Source: CALNBC01 sp050945915 (lineage in GTDB: Bacteria > Bacillota > Clostridia > Christensenellales > CALWSW01). From it: a DNA stretch of 58,086 nucleotides. Both the position numbers and the translations under genes were made by a program. A model generated the notes under the pieces. That model worked only from the letters and a program-made list of their open reading frames with translations, was not told the DNA's origin and made no database searches. Of the stretch, positions 32,155 to 40,445 are shown piece after piece. The stretch lies in NCBI GenBank assembly GCA_050945915.1, contig JBMNTV010000005.1:1-58086 (forward strand), in the 5' to 3' direction. Numbering within the stretch: the first letter of the stretch is position 1; each line of letters opens with the position of its first letter.

Positions 32155-32375
32155 GCCCCGTCCGCTGCGGCAAGCAATCCGAAACAGGCAAAAACCAACA
32201 GCCCATCGTCGGCGTGATCCGCCAAAAGTCATGCAGAACCCCTGATTAGCGCATGACAAAACGGGTCAACTGCTCTGCCAGCGCACTATTATTAATGAAA
32301 GCCCTGAAATTTTTATAAACCTGTGCGCAGTGCGATTGCTTAGTGTATCCGTGGTTGGCGTGGAAAATACCGGCG

Positions 32376-32404
32376 TTGCCTAAACCACGCCGCAATGTTA
32401 AAAT
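32376..32404 (+). promoter_or_regulatory. Promoter of dnaX-ybaB-recR
   Basis: TTGCCT (32376-32381) and TAAAAT (32399-32404) are 17 bases apart. Transcription would start near 32411, which excludes the ATG at 32408 as dnaX start. Confidence 0.6.
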
Positions 32405-32434
32405 GTAATGAATCATTTTTCGGAGGTTCAAACC

Positions 32435-34033
32435 TTGTCCTACGAGGCTTTATACCGCAAATACAGACCCAGCCGTTTCGGCGATGTGGTCGGTCAGCAG
32501 CACATAACCTCTACCCTCAAAAACCAGGTGATTGCTGGCAGAATCGCCCACGCCTATCTGTTTTGCGGAACCCGCGGCACAGGAAAGACCACAACGGCAA
32601 GGATTTTCGCGCGGGCCATCAACTGCCTCGCCCCCATAGAAGGAGAGCCCTGCGACCGTTGCGAGGGTTGCCTTGCCACCGCTGGCGGGGTCGACGTGAT
32701 CGAGATCGACGGCGGTTCCAACAGCAAGGTGGAGCAAGTGCGGGACCTGCTGGAAATGGTGCGCTTCTCGCCGGTGGCGAGCAAGTACAAGGTCTATATC
32801 ATCGACGAGGTGCACACCCTTTCTTCAACAGCTTTTACCGCCCTGCTGAAAACGTTAGAGGAACCCCCCGCCCACGTCGTCTTCCTGCTGGCGACCACCG
32901 AGCCCGGCAAATTGCCGGCGACCATTCATTCTCGTTGCCAGCGGTTCGATTTTCACAGGGTGTCCACGCCCGATCTCGTCGCACGTTTGAAATTCATTGC
33001 GGAGGACATCGGCGCCTCCTATGATGAGGAGGGACTTCGCGCCATCGCTCTGGCGGGTCAGGGTTCTGTACGGGACATGCTTAGCATCGCGGATGAATGC
33101 CTTGCCTTTTGCGAGAATGACCTCGTCGGCGAAAAGGTTCGTGCCGTGCTTGGCAGCGTTTCAAAACAAGCGCTTTTTGGCTTTGTGGATGCCCTTTTGG
33201 CAGGGAACGCAAAGGCAGTGCTGGGTTTTTTTGATCGCATCGTCGTTGAGGGCGTTGACCTGATGGCCTTCGTCCGGGATCTTTCCGGTCATTTCAGAGA
33301 CTTGATGGTGGCGATTACCTGTGGGTCGGACACGTCCCTCATCGACTGCACCGACGAGGACCTGAAGCACTACGCCAGGCAGGCGCAACACTGCCCCATC
33401 GAAAAAGCGCTGCGGGCCATCGATCTTTTGTCTGAGACGGAAAGCACGATGAAATGGCTTTCGCGGCCGCGGATTGCCGTCGAGGCGACCCTGGTGCGGA
33501 TTTGCCGCCCCCAGGATGAGCCGCATTCTCTGGACACCCTTTTGGAAAGGGTTTCCGCCCTGGAAAGTAAGATAGCGGCAACTAAGCGGGTGGGCGAAAC
33601 CGCTGCAGAAGCCGGCCTTCCCCCCTTTTCCATTGACGAGGAACCCCAGCCGCAGCCAGCAAAGAAGCCTGCAAAGCGTTCCGTTCCCGAACAAGTGATA
33701 CCCAAGAAAAAAGCCGAAGCGCCCAACTCCCCCCCTGGCGAAACCGGGGATGCGAACGCGATGTTCAACGCGCTGCTTTCCGCGATTCCGGGAAACCTTC
33801 AGCCGCTTGTAGCAAAGTGGAATTACCGGCTGCGCGGTGGCAGGCTGGAGGTGGTGCTACCAAATGAATGGCAGGGTAGGCGTTCCACGTTTAACAACGC
33901 TCTGGAGGCGGCCCTGCGCGCCCAGCCCGGGCTGGACGCCGTGCTGGTGAACGAAGAGGCCCCCGTCCCGTCGGAGCAGAAAAAGCCCAGTCTCAGGGAG
34001 TTGGGGGAACAAGTTTTTGGCAACCTTTCTTAA
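32435..34033 (+). CDS. dnaX: DNA polymerase III subunit gamma/tau
   Basis: DnaX is the clamp-loader ATPase and replisome organiser. The 532-residue product has the start MSYEALYRKYRP, Walker A GTRGTGKTT at 45-53, zinc cysteines C64, C73, C76 and C79, DEVHTL (Walker B) and the sensor GQGSVRDML. Domain III and a short tau-like C-terminal domain follow a Pro/Lys-rich linker. The TTG at 32435 has GGAGG 8 bases ahead and matches the family start, unlike the upstream ATG. The next gene is ybaB, as usual. Confidence 0.97.
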   Translation: MSYEALYRKYRPSRFGDVVGQQHITSTLKNQVIAGRIAHAYLFCGTRGTGKTTTARIFARAINCLAPIEGEPCDRCEGCLATAGGVDVIEIDGGSNSKVEQVRDLLEMVRFSPVASKYKVYIIDEVHTLSSTAFTALLKTLEEPPAHVVFLLATTEPGKLPATIHSRCQRFDFHRVSTPDLVARLKFIAEDIGASYDEEGLRAIALAGQGSVRDMLSIADECLAFCENDLVGEKVRAVLGSVSKQALFGFVDALLAGNAKAVLGFFDRIVVEGVDLMAFVRDLSGHFRDLMVAITCGSDTSLIDCTDEDLKHYARQAQHCPIEKALRAIDLLSETESTMKWLSRPRIAVEATLVRICRPQDEPHSLDTLLERVSALESKIAATKRVGETAAEAGLPPFSIDEEPQPQPAKKPAKRSVPEQVIPKKKAEAPNSPPGETGDANAMFNALLSAIPGNLQPLVAKWNYRLRGGRLEVVLPNEWQGRRSTFNNALEAALRAQPGLDAVLVNEEAPVPSEQKKPSLRELGEQVFGNLS

Positions 34034-34066
34034 CATTCAATAATACGATTGGTTTGGAGGATTCAA

Positions 34067-34402
34067 ATGGCAAGATTCAACATGCCCCGCGGCGGCGGAG
34101 CGAACATCAACCAGCTCATGAAGCAGGCCCAGAAGATGCAGGCGGATATGGCGAAGATGCAGGAGGAGCTGAACGCGCGCACCTTCTCGGCGACTTCCGG
34201 AGGCGGGGCTGTCAAAGCCACGGTCACCGGCGGGAAGAGCCTGGTATCCATCGAGCTTTCTGAGGCCACTGTGGATCCGGAGGATATCGAAATGCTTCAG
34301 GATCTGATCGTCGCCGCAGTCAACGAGGCCCTGCGCGTTGCTGATGAGACCGTTGCCGCCGAAATGAGCAAGTTGACCGGCGGCTTGAATCTGGGATTCT
34401 AA
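34067..34402 (+). CDS. ybaB: YbaB/EbfC nucleoid-associated protein
   Basis: A 111-residue homodimeric DNA-binding protein encoded between dnaX and recR in most bacteria. It shows the helix NINQLMKQAQKMQADMAKM and the strand GGGAVKATVTGGKSLVSIEL. GGAGGATTCAA precedes the ATG at 34067. The stop overlaps the recR start (TAATG). Confidence 0.96.
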   Translation: MARFNMPRGGGANINQLMKQAQKMQADMAKMQEELNARTFSATSGGGAVKATVTGGKSLVSIELSEATVDPEDIEMLQDLIVAAVNEALRVADETVAAEMSKLTGGLNLGF

Positions 34403-34998
34403 TGGGTGTTCTGGAACCGATAGCACGGTTGGCCGCGCAGTTTTCCCGCCTGCCCGGGATCGGCAGCAAAACCGCCCTGCGGCTTGCGTATTTCATCGTC
34501 GACCAGCCGGAAGCGGAGGTCAAAGCGCTGGCCTCCGCCCTTCTTGACGCCAAAGAGAGCGTGCATTACTGCGCTCGCTGCGGGAATTACACGGTGAACG
34601 AGCTTTGCGATATCTGCGAGAATCCCAAGAGGAACAACGAGCTCCTTTGTGTCGTCTGCGACCCGAGGGACATTCTCGCCCTGGAGCGCGCCCGGGACTA
34701 TTCCGGAAGGTACCATGTTCTGCACGGCGCGATTTCCCCTATGGACGGGGTGGGGCCGGACGATATCGCCATTGCGCCGCTCCTGGCGCGCATACCGGAA
34801 GAGGGCGTCAAAGAAGTGATCCTCGCCACGAATCCGGATATCGAGGGCGAAGCAACGGCATCCTATATTTTCAAACTGCTAAAACCCATGGGAATCCGCG
34901 TCACCCGCATCGCCCACGGCGTCCCCATCGGCGGAAACCTGGAATACATCGACGAGGTCACCCTTTCCAAGGCCCTGGAAGGCCGAAGGGAGATGTGA
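34402..34998 (+). CDS. recR: Recombination protein RecR
   Basis: RecR works with RecF and RecO in loading RecA at gaps. The 198-residue protein has the helix-hairpin-helix LPGIGSKTALRL, the zinc finger CARCGNYTVNELCDIC, and a Toprim domain beginning CVVCDPRD with HVLHGAISPMDGVGPDDI. It is translationally coupled to ybaB. Confidence 0.97.
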   Translation: MGVLEPIARLAAQFSRLPGIGSKTALRLAYFIVDQPEAEVKALASALLDAKESVHYCARCGNYTVNELCDICENPKRNNELLCVVCDPRDILALERARDYSGRYHVLHGAISPMDGVGPDDIAIAPLLARIPEEGVKEVILATNPDIEGEATASYIFKLLKPMGIRVTRIAHGVPIGGNLEYIDEVTLSKALEGRREM

Positions 34999-35051
34999 GG
35001 GAACGGATTTGCCCGTTGATTCGTGTTTATATCAGCGTAAGGAGGTGTGCA

Positions 35052-36134
35052 ATGGCGGACAGGTTTAAGAAATCAGCGCTGGTACTATTCTGCCTGGTGC
35101 TATTATCCGGTTGCGCCGCTCGCGCCTCCGGCGGATATGAGGTTTTGGACCAGCTTCCGGAATCTTCGGACGCTTCTCAGAATGAGTTCGATTTTTCCGC
35201 CACATTACGACTGCTTTATCCCAAGAGCGAGTCCGTGGTCATCGCCCTGCTGACCAGCGCGGGGCCCTATATCACCACTGCGGTGCCGGTTCGGGTGCTG
35301 GAGGGCGATTCCCTCGCGGAGGACGTTGAGTTTCCCTTCATCCTTCCGCTGGACTGCCAGCCCGAAGAAGGTGCGGCTTATTTCCTGTTTCTGTCGAACG
35401 ACGGGGGAAGTTATTCCGCCCTGATGGACGAAAACGGCATGATCAGGCTGGAGGACGACTTCCTCGTTACCGAAGGCGGCGCGAAGATTTCCCTTTCCCA
35501 GGCGCTGTACGAGCTGGACAAGATGCAGAGCTATGTATACATTCCTTCCTATTTTTACTATCAGAAGGAGCTTGAATCCCTGGTCGAAGGATCTTCGGTC
35601 GTCTGCACCGGTACGGTGACTTCCATTGAGGAGCTTTCGGACGTCCAGTTCTATGTCCGCGAGCCAGGATTGGAGGAGATCACCTCTGTTCCTGCCACCG
35701 CAGTCTCGATTCAGGTCGAGGAGTATCTGAAAGGGGAAGCCGAAGGCAGCCTTCGCGTCATCCTGACGGACGCCATGTACCGGAACACGGTGCTGGAGTC
35801 CACCTTTGACCAACCCTCCTACAACCAGGAGAGCCTTCCCGAGCTTACATTAGGGGGAAAGTACCTTTTCTTCTTAATGGACTCGCCTGCCGGCAGGCAT
35901 GGGGATTATCTGCTTTTCATCAATCCCTACCAGGGTTACGTTCCACTTTATGGAGACGATACGTTGATCGCGATACCCATCAATGCGCCGTTTTCCTACA
36001 TGCAGAACCTTGAGGACGTCCGCATGGACATTGCGGATATCGTCAGCGGATACGTCTACTCCAACTCCCTGGGTCCTCCTGCCGTTGAACCGGATCAGGA
36101 GCCGCCGCCTCCGGATGAAGAAGAACTCCCCTGA
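35052..36134 (+). CDS. Lipoprotein with two copies of a beta-rich domain, unknown function
   Basis: A 360-residue protein with a lipoprotein signal (lipobox LLSGC, Cys at about 21). Two halves have the same pattern: ESVVIALLTSAG, then VPVRVLEGDSL and AAYFLFLSNDGG in the first half, and SSVVCTGTVTSI, then VSIQVEEYLKGEA and GKYLFFLMDSPAG in the second. This suggests tandem copies of a small beta-barrel domain, as seen in Firmicute lipoproteins with TIMP-like or OB-like folds; the fold name is inference. The tail is Pro/Glu-rich. GGAGGTG precedes the ATG at 35052. A bidirectional terminator separates it from guaB. Confidence 0.85.
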   Translation: MADRFKKSALVLFCLVLLSGCAARASGGYEVLDQLPESSDASQNEFDFSATLRLLYPKSESVVIALLTSAGPYITTAVPVRVLEGDSLAEDVEFPFILPLDCQPEEGAAYFLFLSNDGGSYSALMDENGMIRLEDDFLVTEGGAKISLSQALYELDKMQSYVYIPSYFYYQKELESLVEGSSVVCTGTVTSIEELSDVQFYVREPGLEEITSVPATAVSIQVEEYLKGEAEGSLRVILTDAMYRNTVLESTFDQPSYNQESLPELTLGGKYLFFLMDSPAGRHGDYLLFINPYQGYVPLYGDDTLIAIPINAPFSYMQNLEDVRMDIADIVSGYVYSNSLGPPAVEPDQEPPPPDEEELP

Positions 36135-36149
36135 CAGACCGAAAAACCA

Positions 36150-36188
36150 AACGCCCCGCAAGCCTGGTGCCGCGGGGCGTTGTTTTTT
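36150..36188. terminator. Bidirectional terminator between the lipoprotein gene and guaB
   Basis: A 10-bp stem AACGCCCCGC/GCGGGGCGTT with a 12-base loop is followed by G and six T on the plus strand, and by TGGTTTTT on the minus strand, so it can end both convergent genes. Confidence 0.9.
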
Positions 36189-36209
36189 CAGGTGATCGGG
36201 GGAAGCCGT

Positions 36210-37664
36210 TTAATGAATGGAGTAATTCGGGGCTTCCTTGGTGATCGAAATATCGTGGGGATGGCTTTCGATCAAAGAGGCGTTGGTGATACGCATGAAT
36301 TTGCCGTTCTTTCGCAGGGATTCGATATCCGGCGTTCCGCAATAGCCCATACCGGAGCGCAGCCCGCCGCAAAGCTGGAAAATCGTGTCCGCCAACGGTC
36401 CCCTGTAAGGAACGCGGCCTTCCACTCCTTCGGGAACCAGCTTTTCGGCGCCTTCCTGGAAGTAGCGGTCCTTGCTTCCCTTGGACATGGCGGCCACAGA
36501 ACCCATGCCGCGGTAAACCTTGAACTGGCGGCCTTGATAAATCTCCGTTTCGCCGGGGCTTTCCTGGGTCCCCGCAAAAAGGCTGCCGATCATGCAGGCG
36601 GAAGCGCCGGCGGCGATCGCCTTGACAATATCCCCCGAATACTTGATTCCGCCGTCCGCAACGATGCGAACGCCGTATTTGTCCGCCGCTTCGGCGCAGT
36701 CCATCACCGCGGTAATCTGGGGGACGCCGGTGCCGGAAACCACGCGGGTGGTGCAAATCGAGCCGGGGCCCATGCCCACTTTGATGCAGCTCGCGCCGGC
36801 CTTGATGAGGTCTTCCGTTCCTTCGGCGGTGGCGACATTTCCCGCCATGATGGGCATTTCCGGATAGGCATTCCGGATGGTTTCCACCGCGCGCAGGACG
36901 TTGATGTGGTGCCCGTGGGCGGTGTCGATGGCGATCAGGTCTACTTTCGCTGCCACAAGGGCTGCCACCCGGTCCATCATGTCCTTCGTCGGGCCGACGG
37001 CGGCGCCGACGATCAATCGGCCGTTGATGTCCTTCGCGGAGTTGGGGTACTGAATCGCCTTTTCGATGTCCTTGATGGTGATGAGCCCCTTAAGGTTGAA
37101 ATCCTCATCCACGATGGGCAGCTTTTCGATCCTGTGCTTCTTCAGGATCTGCTGGGCGGCCTTCAGGTCCGTTCCAACGGGCGCAGTGATGAGGTTCTCA
37201 CTGGTCATGACCTCTTTGATGGGACGGTTCACATTGTCCTCAAACCGAAGATCCCGGTTGGTCAGAATACCCACCAGCTTGGTGCCGACCACGATGGGCA
37301 CGCCGGAAATCTTGTATCTCGCCATCAGGGCCAAAGCGTCCGAGACCCGGTGTTCCGGCGACAGGAAGAACGGGTCCACGATGACGCCGTGCTCGCTGCG
37401 CTTCACCTTGTCCACATCCGCGGCCTGCTCCGCGATGGACATGTTTTTGTGAATGATGCCGATTCCGCCCGCCCGGGCCATGGCGATGGCGAGCCGCGCT
37501 TCCGTCACCGTATCCATCGCGGCGGAAAGCAAAGGGATGTTCAGCCTGATGGCGTCCGTCAGTCTGGTGGAAAGGTTGACGTCCTTGGGCAGCACCTCCG
37601 ATTTCCCCGGAATCAGGAGGACATCGTCAAAGGTAAGCCCCTCCTTAACTATTTTATCCTGCAT
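36210..37664 (-). CDS. guaB: Inosine-5'-monophosphate dehydrogenase
   Basis: GuaB oxidises IMP to XMP, the committed step to guanine nucleotides. The 484-residue protein has the barrel start GLTFDDVLLIPG, two CBS repeats in the inserted Bateman module (about 95-215), and the active-site loop GPGSICTTR with the catalytic Cys. The flap and LVPEGVEG segment follow. It has its own promoter and ends at the bidirectional terminator. Confidence 0.98.
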   Translation of the reverse strand: MQDKIVKEGLTFDDVLLIPGKSEVLPKDVNLSTRLTDAIRLNIPLLSAAMDTVTEARLAIAMARAGGIGIIHKNMSIAEQAADVDKVKRSEHGVIVDPFFLSPEHRVSDALALMARYKISGVPIVVGTKLVGILTNRDLRFEDNVNRPIKEVMTSENLITAPVGTDLKAAQQILKKHRIEKLPIVDEDFNLKGLITIKDIEKAIQYPNSAKDINGRLIVGAAVGPTKDMMDRVAALVAAKVDLIAIDTAHGHHINVLRAVETIRNAYPEMPIMAGNVATAEGTEDLIKAGASCIKVGMGPGSICTTRVVSGTGVPQITAVMDCAEAADKYGVRIVADGGIKYSGDIVKAIAAGASACMIGSLFAGTQESPGETEIYQGRQFKVYRGMGSVAAMSKGSKDRYFQEGAEKLVPEGVEGRVPYRGPLADTIFQLCGGLRSGMGYCGTPDIESLRKNGKFMRITNASLIESHPHDISITKEAPNYSIH

Positions 37665-37710
37665 ATGACCTCCATCTTATAAAAAAAGTAGCAAAGAAGA
37701 ATTGTCGATT

Positions 37711-37739
37711 AGTTTATCATTCTGAACCTTTGATGTCAA
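37711..37739 (-). promoter_or_regulatory. Promoter of guaB
   Basis: On the minus strand a perfect TTGACA (37734-37739) is 17 bases from TAAACT (37711-37716). The -35 box reaches into the stop region of the upstream gene. Confidence 0.72.
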
Positions 37740-38449
37740 CCTTGGAACAGCGCCGAGATCCATTGCACAAAGGGCTGATAAGCGATGGGCAGCAGGATGG
37801 CGGGCAGCATGTTTCCGGTGGGGATTTTTTTCGAACGAAGCTCCAGCATGTTGATGCTGAGCGCTAGGATCAGTACGCCGCCGATGGCGCTCATTTCCGT
37901 CACCACAGCAGGGCCGAGGAGCGGGGCAACGCTGGTCGCAAGCAGGGTGATGGCGCCCTGGTAAAAGAAAACCGGCAGCGCAGACAACAGCACGCCGTAG
38001 CCCATCGTGGCTGCGAAGGATACGGCGGAGATGCCGTCCAGCAGGGATTTGGAGAGCAGAATCTCATAGTTGCCGGAAATACCCGCCTCAAGGGAACCCA
38101 TGATCGCCATCGAACCTACGCAAAAAAGCAGGGACGACGCCACGAATGCGTCCGTAAATCCCGCAGAACTTCCAGTTTTGGAGAGCTTTTTCTGTAAGCT
38201 GTCTCCCAGGTTGTTCAGTCTCCGCTCGATACTTAGGGCTTCCCCCAAGATGGAGCCGACAACCAGGCAAAGGATCATGCCCAGCATATCCCTGGTGACG
38301 ATGGCGCTGGAAATACCGATGATGGCGATTGCCAAAGGCAAGGCGAGCATGACGATATCCAAAAAGCGCTTCGAAATCCTGGATTTGAAGATGAGTCCGA
38401 TGGTGCCGCCGGCCAGAATCGCCAGCGCATTGATCAATGTACCAATCAT
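37736..38449 (-). CDS. DUF554 family membrane protein
   Basis: A 237-residue polytopic protein with about seven hydrophobic helices. Family signs are the start MIGTLINALAILAGGTIGL, GSILGEALSIE, and the IAYQPFVQWI end. Members (YdfK, YqgA) are uncharacterised and possibly transporters. GAGGAG precedes the ATG. It overlaps the glycosylase gene by 4 bases, suggesting co-translation. Confidence 0.92.
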   Translation of the reverse strand: MIGTLINALAILAGGTIGLIFKSRISKRFLDIVMLALPLAIAIIGISSAIVTRDMLGMILCLVVGSILGEALSIERRLNNLGDSLQKKLSKTGSSAGFTDAFVASSLLFCVGSMAIMGSLEAGISGNYEILLSKSLLDGISAVSFAATMGYGVLLSALPVFFYQGAITLLATSVAPLLGPAVVTEMSAIGGVLILALSINMLELRSKKIPTGNMLPAILLPIAYQPFVQWISALFQG

Positions 38450-39288
38450 GCTTTGCTCTCCTCAACGGGCTTTAGCCCAACCGTTCGCGCGTAATGAAAC
38501 AGATACTGCTGTGCAGCTCCCGCCCAGCTTCCGAAGCGTTCAGCCGCAGCCTTAGCCGCGGCGCGGCCGTTTTCGCCCGGATACAGCCAGGCGGAAATGC
38601 GCTTGACCCAAACGTCCACGGGGAAGGCGGTGTCAAATCCCAAAGAAAAGAGCATCGCGCATTCCGCCACCTTCGGACCGACGCCCTTGAAGGTCATCAG
38701 TTCCCGCTTTGCCTGCGCGAAGGAGAGATCGCGCAATCCCTTCAGGTCGTACCCATCCCGGATTTTTTTGGCGCAATCCAAGATGTACGGCGCGCGGTAA
38801 CCAGCTCCCAGCATTTCCAAGTCCTGGACGGTGGCGCTGGACAGTGCGCCGCTGGTGGGAAAGGCGTAGTACTCTCTTCCCAGAAAAACGCCCTTCTCTC
38901 CATAGGCTTCGCACAGCCTTTCGACGATCCCGCAGATCCGCTTGACGTTGTTGTTCTGGGAAATGATAAAAGAAATCAGCGTCTCGTAAGGATCCTGGCG
39001 GAGGATGCGCATCCCGCCGCTGCATTCGATGGCCGGGGCAGTCTTGGGGTCGGCTGAAAGCATGGCTTCCACCTCGCCATAATTCCGGTCGAGGGAGAAG
39101 TAATCGCTCCAGAACGCCTCGTCCTCGCAAGTGGAAAGAAGCTCAAGCACATCCCCCTGCTGGCGGATGAAAAGCGGCTTGTCCAGCGCGACGCCGAACC
39201 ACCAGCCGTCTTCTTGGAGTTTCCACCGAAACGCCTGACCGCAGTTCAGGGTCCTTTCCAGATTAAAATGATTTGCGGTAAGAATCAT
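38446..39288 (-). CDS. OGG1-type 8-oxoguanine DNA glycosylase/lyase
   Basis: The 280-residue enzyme removes 8-oxoguanine. An N-terminal OGG-N domain (to about 115; LNCGQAFRW) precedes the HhH-GPD domain with FKGVGPKVAECA, holding the catalytic Lys, and the catalytic Asp in FPVDVWVKR. The ATG at 39288 fits the family start; the longer frame does not. The ribosome site is weak. This is the clostridial OGG type rather than the MutM type. Confidence 0.93.
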   Translation of the reverse strand: MILTANHFNLERTLNCGQAFRWKLQEDGWWFGVALDKPLFIRQQGDVLELLSTCEDEAFWSDYFSLDRNYGEVEAMLSADPKTAPAIECSGGMRILRQDPYETLISFIISQNNNVKRICGIVERLCEAYGEKGVFLGREYYAFPTSGALSSATVQDLEMLGAGYRAPYILDCAKKIRDGYDLKGLRDLSFAQAKRELMTFKGVGPKVAECAMLFSLGFDTAFPVDVWVKRISAWLYPGENGRAAAKAAAERFGSWAGAAQQYLFHYARTVGLKPVEESKA

Positions 39289-39301
39289 GGTAGTATCCGT
39301 A

Positions 39302-39337
39302 TAAATAATAGGAAGGGCAGCAGAAAAACTGCTGCCC
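39302..39337 (-). terminator. Terminator of the rplU-prp-rpmA operon
   Basis: Minus-strand stem GGGCAGCAG/CTGCTGCCC (9 bp) with a five-T loop is followed by a T-rich tail (TTCCTATTATTT). Confidence 0.6.
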
Positions 39338-39356
39338 AATCTGGCGCAAAAAAGGC

Positions 39357-39656
39357 TTAGTTGGCCGCCGCTTCTTCCACCATGGGATAGACGCTGACCT
39401 GCTTCCTGTCGCGTCCGAGGCGCTCAAAGCGAACAACTCCGTTAACCTTTGCAAAGAGGGTATCGTCCTTGCCGATGCCCACGTTGGTTCCGGGATGAAT
39501 CTTCGTTCCGCGCTGACGGACGAGGATGTTGCCGGCGAGGACGAACTGGCCGTCACCACGCTTGGCGCCGAGGCGCTTGGCACGGCTGTCGCGACCGTTT
39601 TTGGAACTGCCGCCACCCTTTTTCTGGGCGAACAGCTGCAATATCATTTTGAACAT
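39357..39656 (-). CDS. rpmA: 50S ribosomal protein L27 with Prp-cleaved N-terminal extension
   Basis: A 99-residue L27, which reaches the peptidyl transferase centre. Before the standard start (KKGGGSSKNGRDS) it has MFKMILQLFA, the Firmicute-type extension that the protease Prp must remove, near F9-A10. Prp is encoded directly upstream. The rest (GAKRGDGQFVLAGNILVRQRG) is normal. Confidence 0.97.
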   Translation of the reverse strand: MFKMILQLFAQKKGGGSSKNGRDSRAKRLGAKRGDGQFVLAGNILVRQRGTKIHPGTNVGIGKDDTLFAKVNGVVRFERLGRDRKQVSVYPMVEEAAAN

Positions 39657-39659
39657 TCG

Positions 39660-39992
39660 TTAACACCTCCGTTCGTCGATGTTGAGGTACTCGGGGTATG
39701 CTTCCTTCAGGCTCAAAAGGCCCTGTCGCATCGTTTCGAGAATGATGTCGGCATCGTGCCTTTCCCGCTCGGAAAGCTCCCGTTCGAGGATGACGGTCAT
39801 TTCACCGTCTTTCATCTCCAGCCCGACAAACAGACCGGCGACCTGGGTAAGGCCGCAATATGCTGTTTGGAGGATCGCAGAAATTGCGGCGCAGACTATG
39901 TCCGAACCTGATTCCGCGTATCCGGCATGCCCTTTGGCATCAAAGCCGGATATTTGGCCGGAAGGCAGGATGTCAAGGGTGACCGTGGTCAT
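39660..39992 (-). CDS. prp: Ribosomal-processing cysteine protease Prp
   Basis: A 110-residue cysteine protease (YsxB family) that trims the L27 N terminus. The catalytic pair is visible as H22 (GHAGYAESG) and C34 (DIVCAAISA). It lies between rplU and rpmA, 3 bases before rpmA and directly after rplU, the standard Firmicute order. Confidence 0.96.
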   Translation of the reverse strand: MTTVTLDILPSGQISGFDAKGHAGYAESGSDIVCAAISAILQTAYCGLTQVAGLFVGLEMKDGEMTVILERELSERERHDADIILETMRQGLLSLKEAYPEYLNIDERRC

Positions 39993-40298
39993 TTACTTGA
40001 CGGAAAGGATTTCGAGTTTGGTGTAGGGCTGACGATGGCCCTGCTTCTTGCGGTAGTTCTTCTTGGGCTTATACTTGAAGACGATGATCTTCTCGCCCTT
40101 GCCGTGTTCAACGACTTTGGCCGTCACGTTCGCGTCGGCTACGAAGGGCTTGCCGATCATGACGTTCTCACCATCGACGAGCATGAGCACATCCAGTGAA
40201 ACTTCAGCGCCAACTTCCGCTTCGAGCTTCTCGACGACCAGCACGTCGCCTTCGGCGACCTTATACTGCTTGCCGCCGGTCTTGACTACAGCGTACAC
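39993..40298 (-). CDS. rplU: 50S ribosomal protein L21
   Basis: A 101-residue L21 with the typical start MYAVVKTGGKQYKV and the end YRKKQGHRQPYTKLEI. The GTG at 40298 has AGGAGG 8 bases ahead; the GTG at 40307 overlaps the ribosome site and is rejected. A structured leader and strong promoter precede it. Confidence 0.97.
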   Translation of the reverse strand: MYAVVKTGGKQYKVAEGDVLVVEKLEAEVGAEVSLDVLMLVDGENVMIGKPFVADANVTAKVVEHGKGEKIIVFKYKPKKNYRKKQGHRQPYTKLEILSVK

Positions 40299-40385
40299 TC
40301 TGCGCACCTCCTGTTAACAGACTCGCCGAAAAACGGCCCATGGGTGAAAAGCCCATGCGTTTGATGCCGGTTTCGAGCGGCTTAC
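40299..40385 (-). promoter_or_regulatory. Probable L21 leader RNA (autoregulatory 5' UTR)
   Basis: The stretch between the promoter and rplU contains a strong hairpin CATGGG/CCCATG (40339-40357) flanked by pairing segments such as CCG..CGG. An L21 leader motif is known upstream of rplU in Firmicutes and is thought to mediate feedback by L21; the family match was not computed. Confidence 0.55.
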
Positions 40386-40391
40386 CGAAGA

Positions 40392-40421
40392 ATTATATCA
40401 TTGTAAAAGAAGGCCTGTCAA
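40392..40421 (-). promoter_or_regulatory. Strong promoter of rplU-prp-rpmA
   Basis: On the minus strand perfect TTGACA (40416-40421) and perfect TATAAT (40392-40397) are 18 bases apart. Confidence 0.85.
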
Positions 40422-40445
40422 TCGAAAAATGAGGGATTCTGCAGG

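Noticed and set aside
32246..32431. 61-residue minus-strand frame upstream of dnaX
   Set aside because: It overlaps the dnaX promoter, lacks a ribosome site and matches nothing recognised.
32155..32434. Search for SRP RNA, often near dnaX in Firmicutes
   Set aside because: The conserved GGTGCTG..GGAAGGAAGCAG core was not found here; only a 7-bp hairpin (GGCGTGG/CCACGCC) and the dnaX promoter are present.
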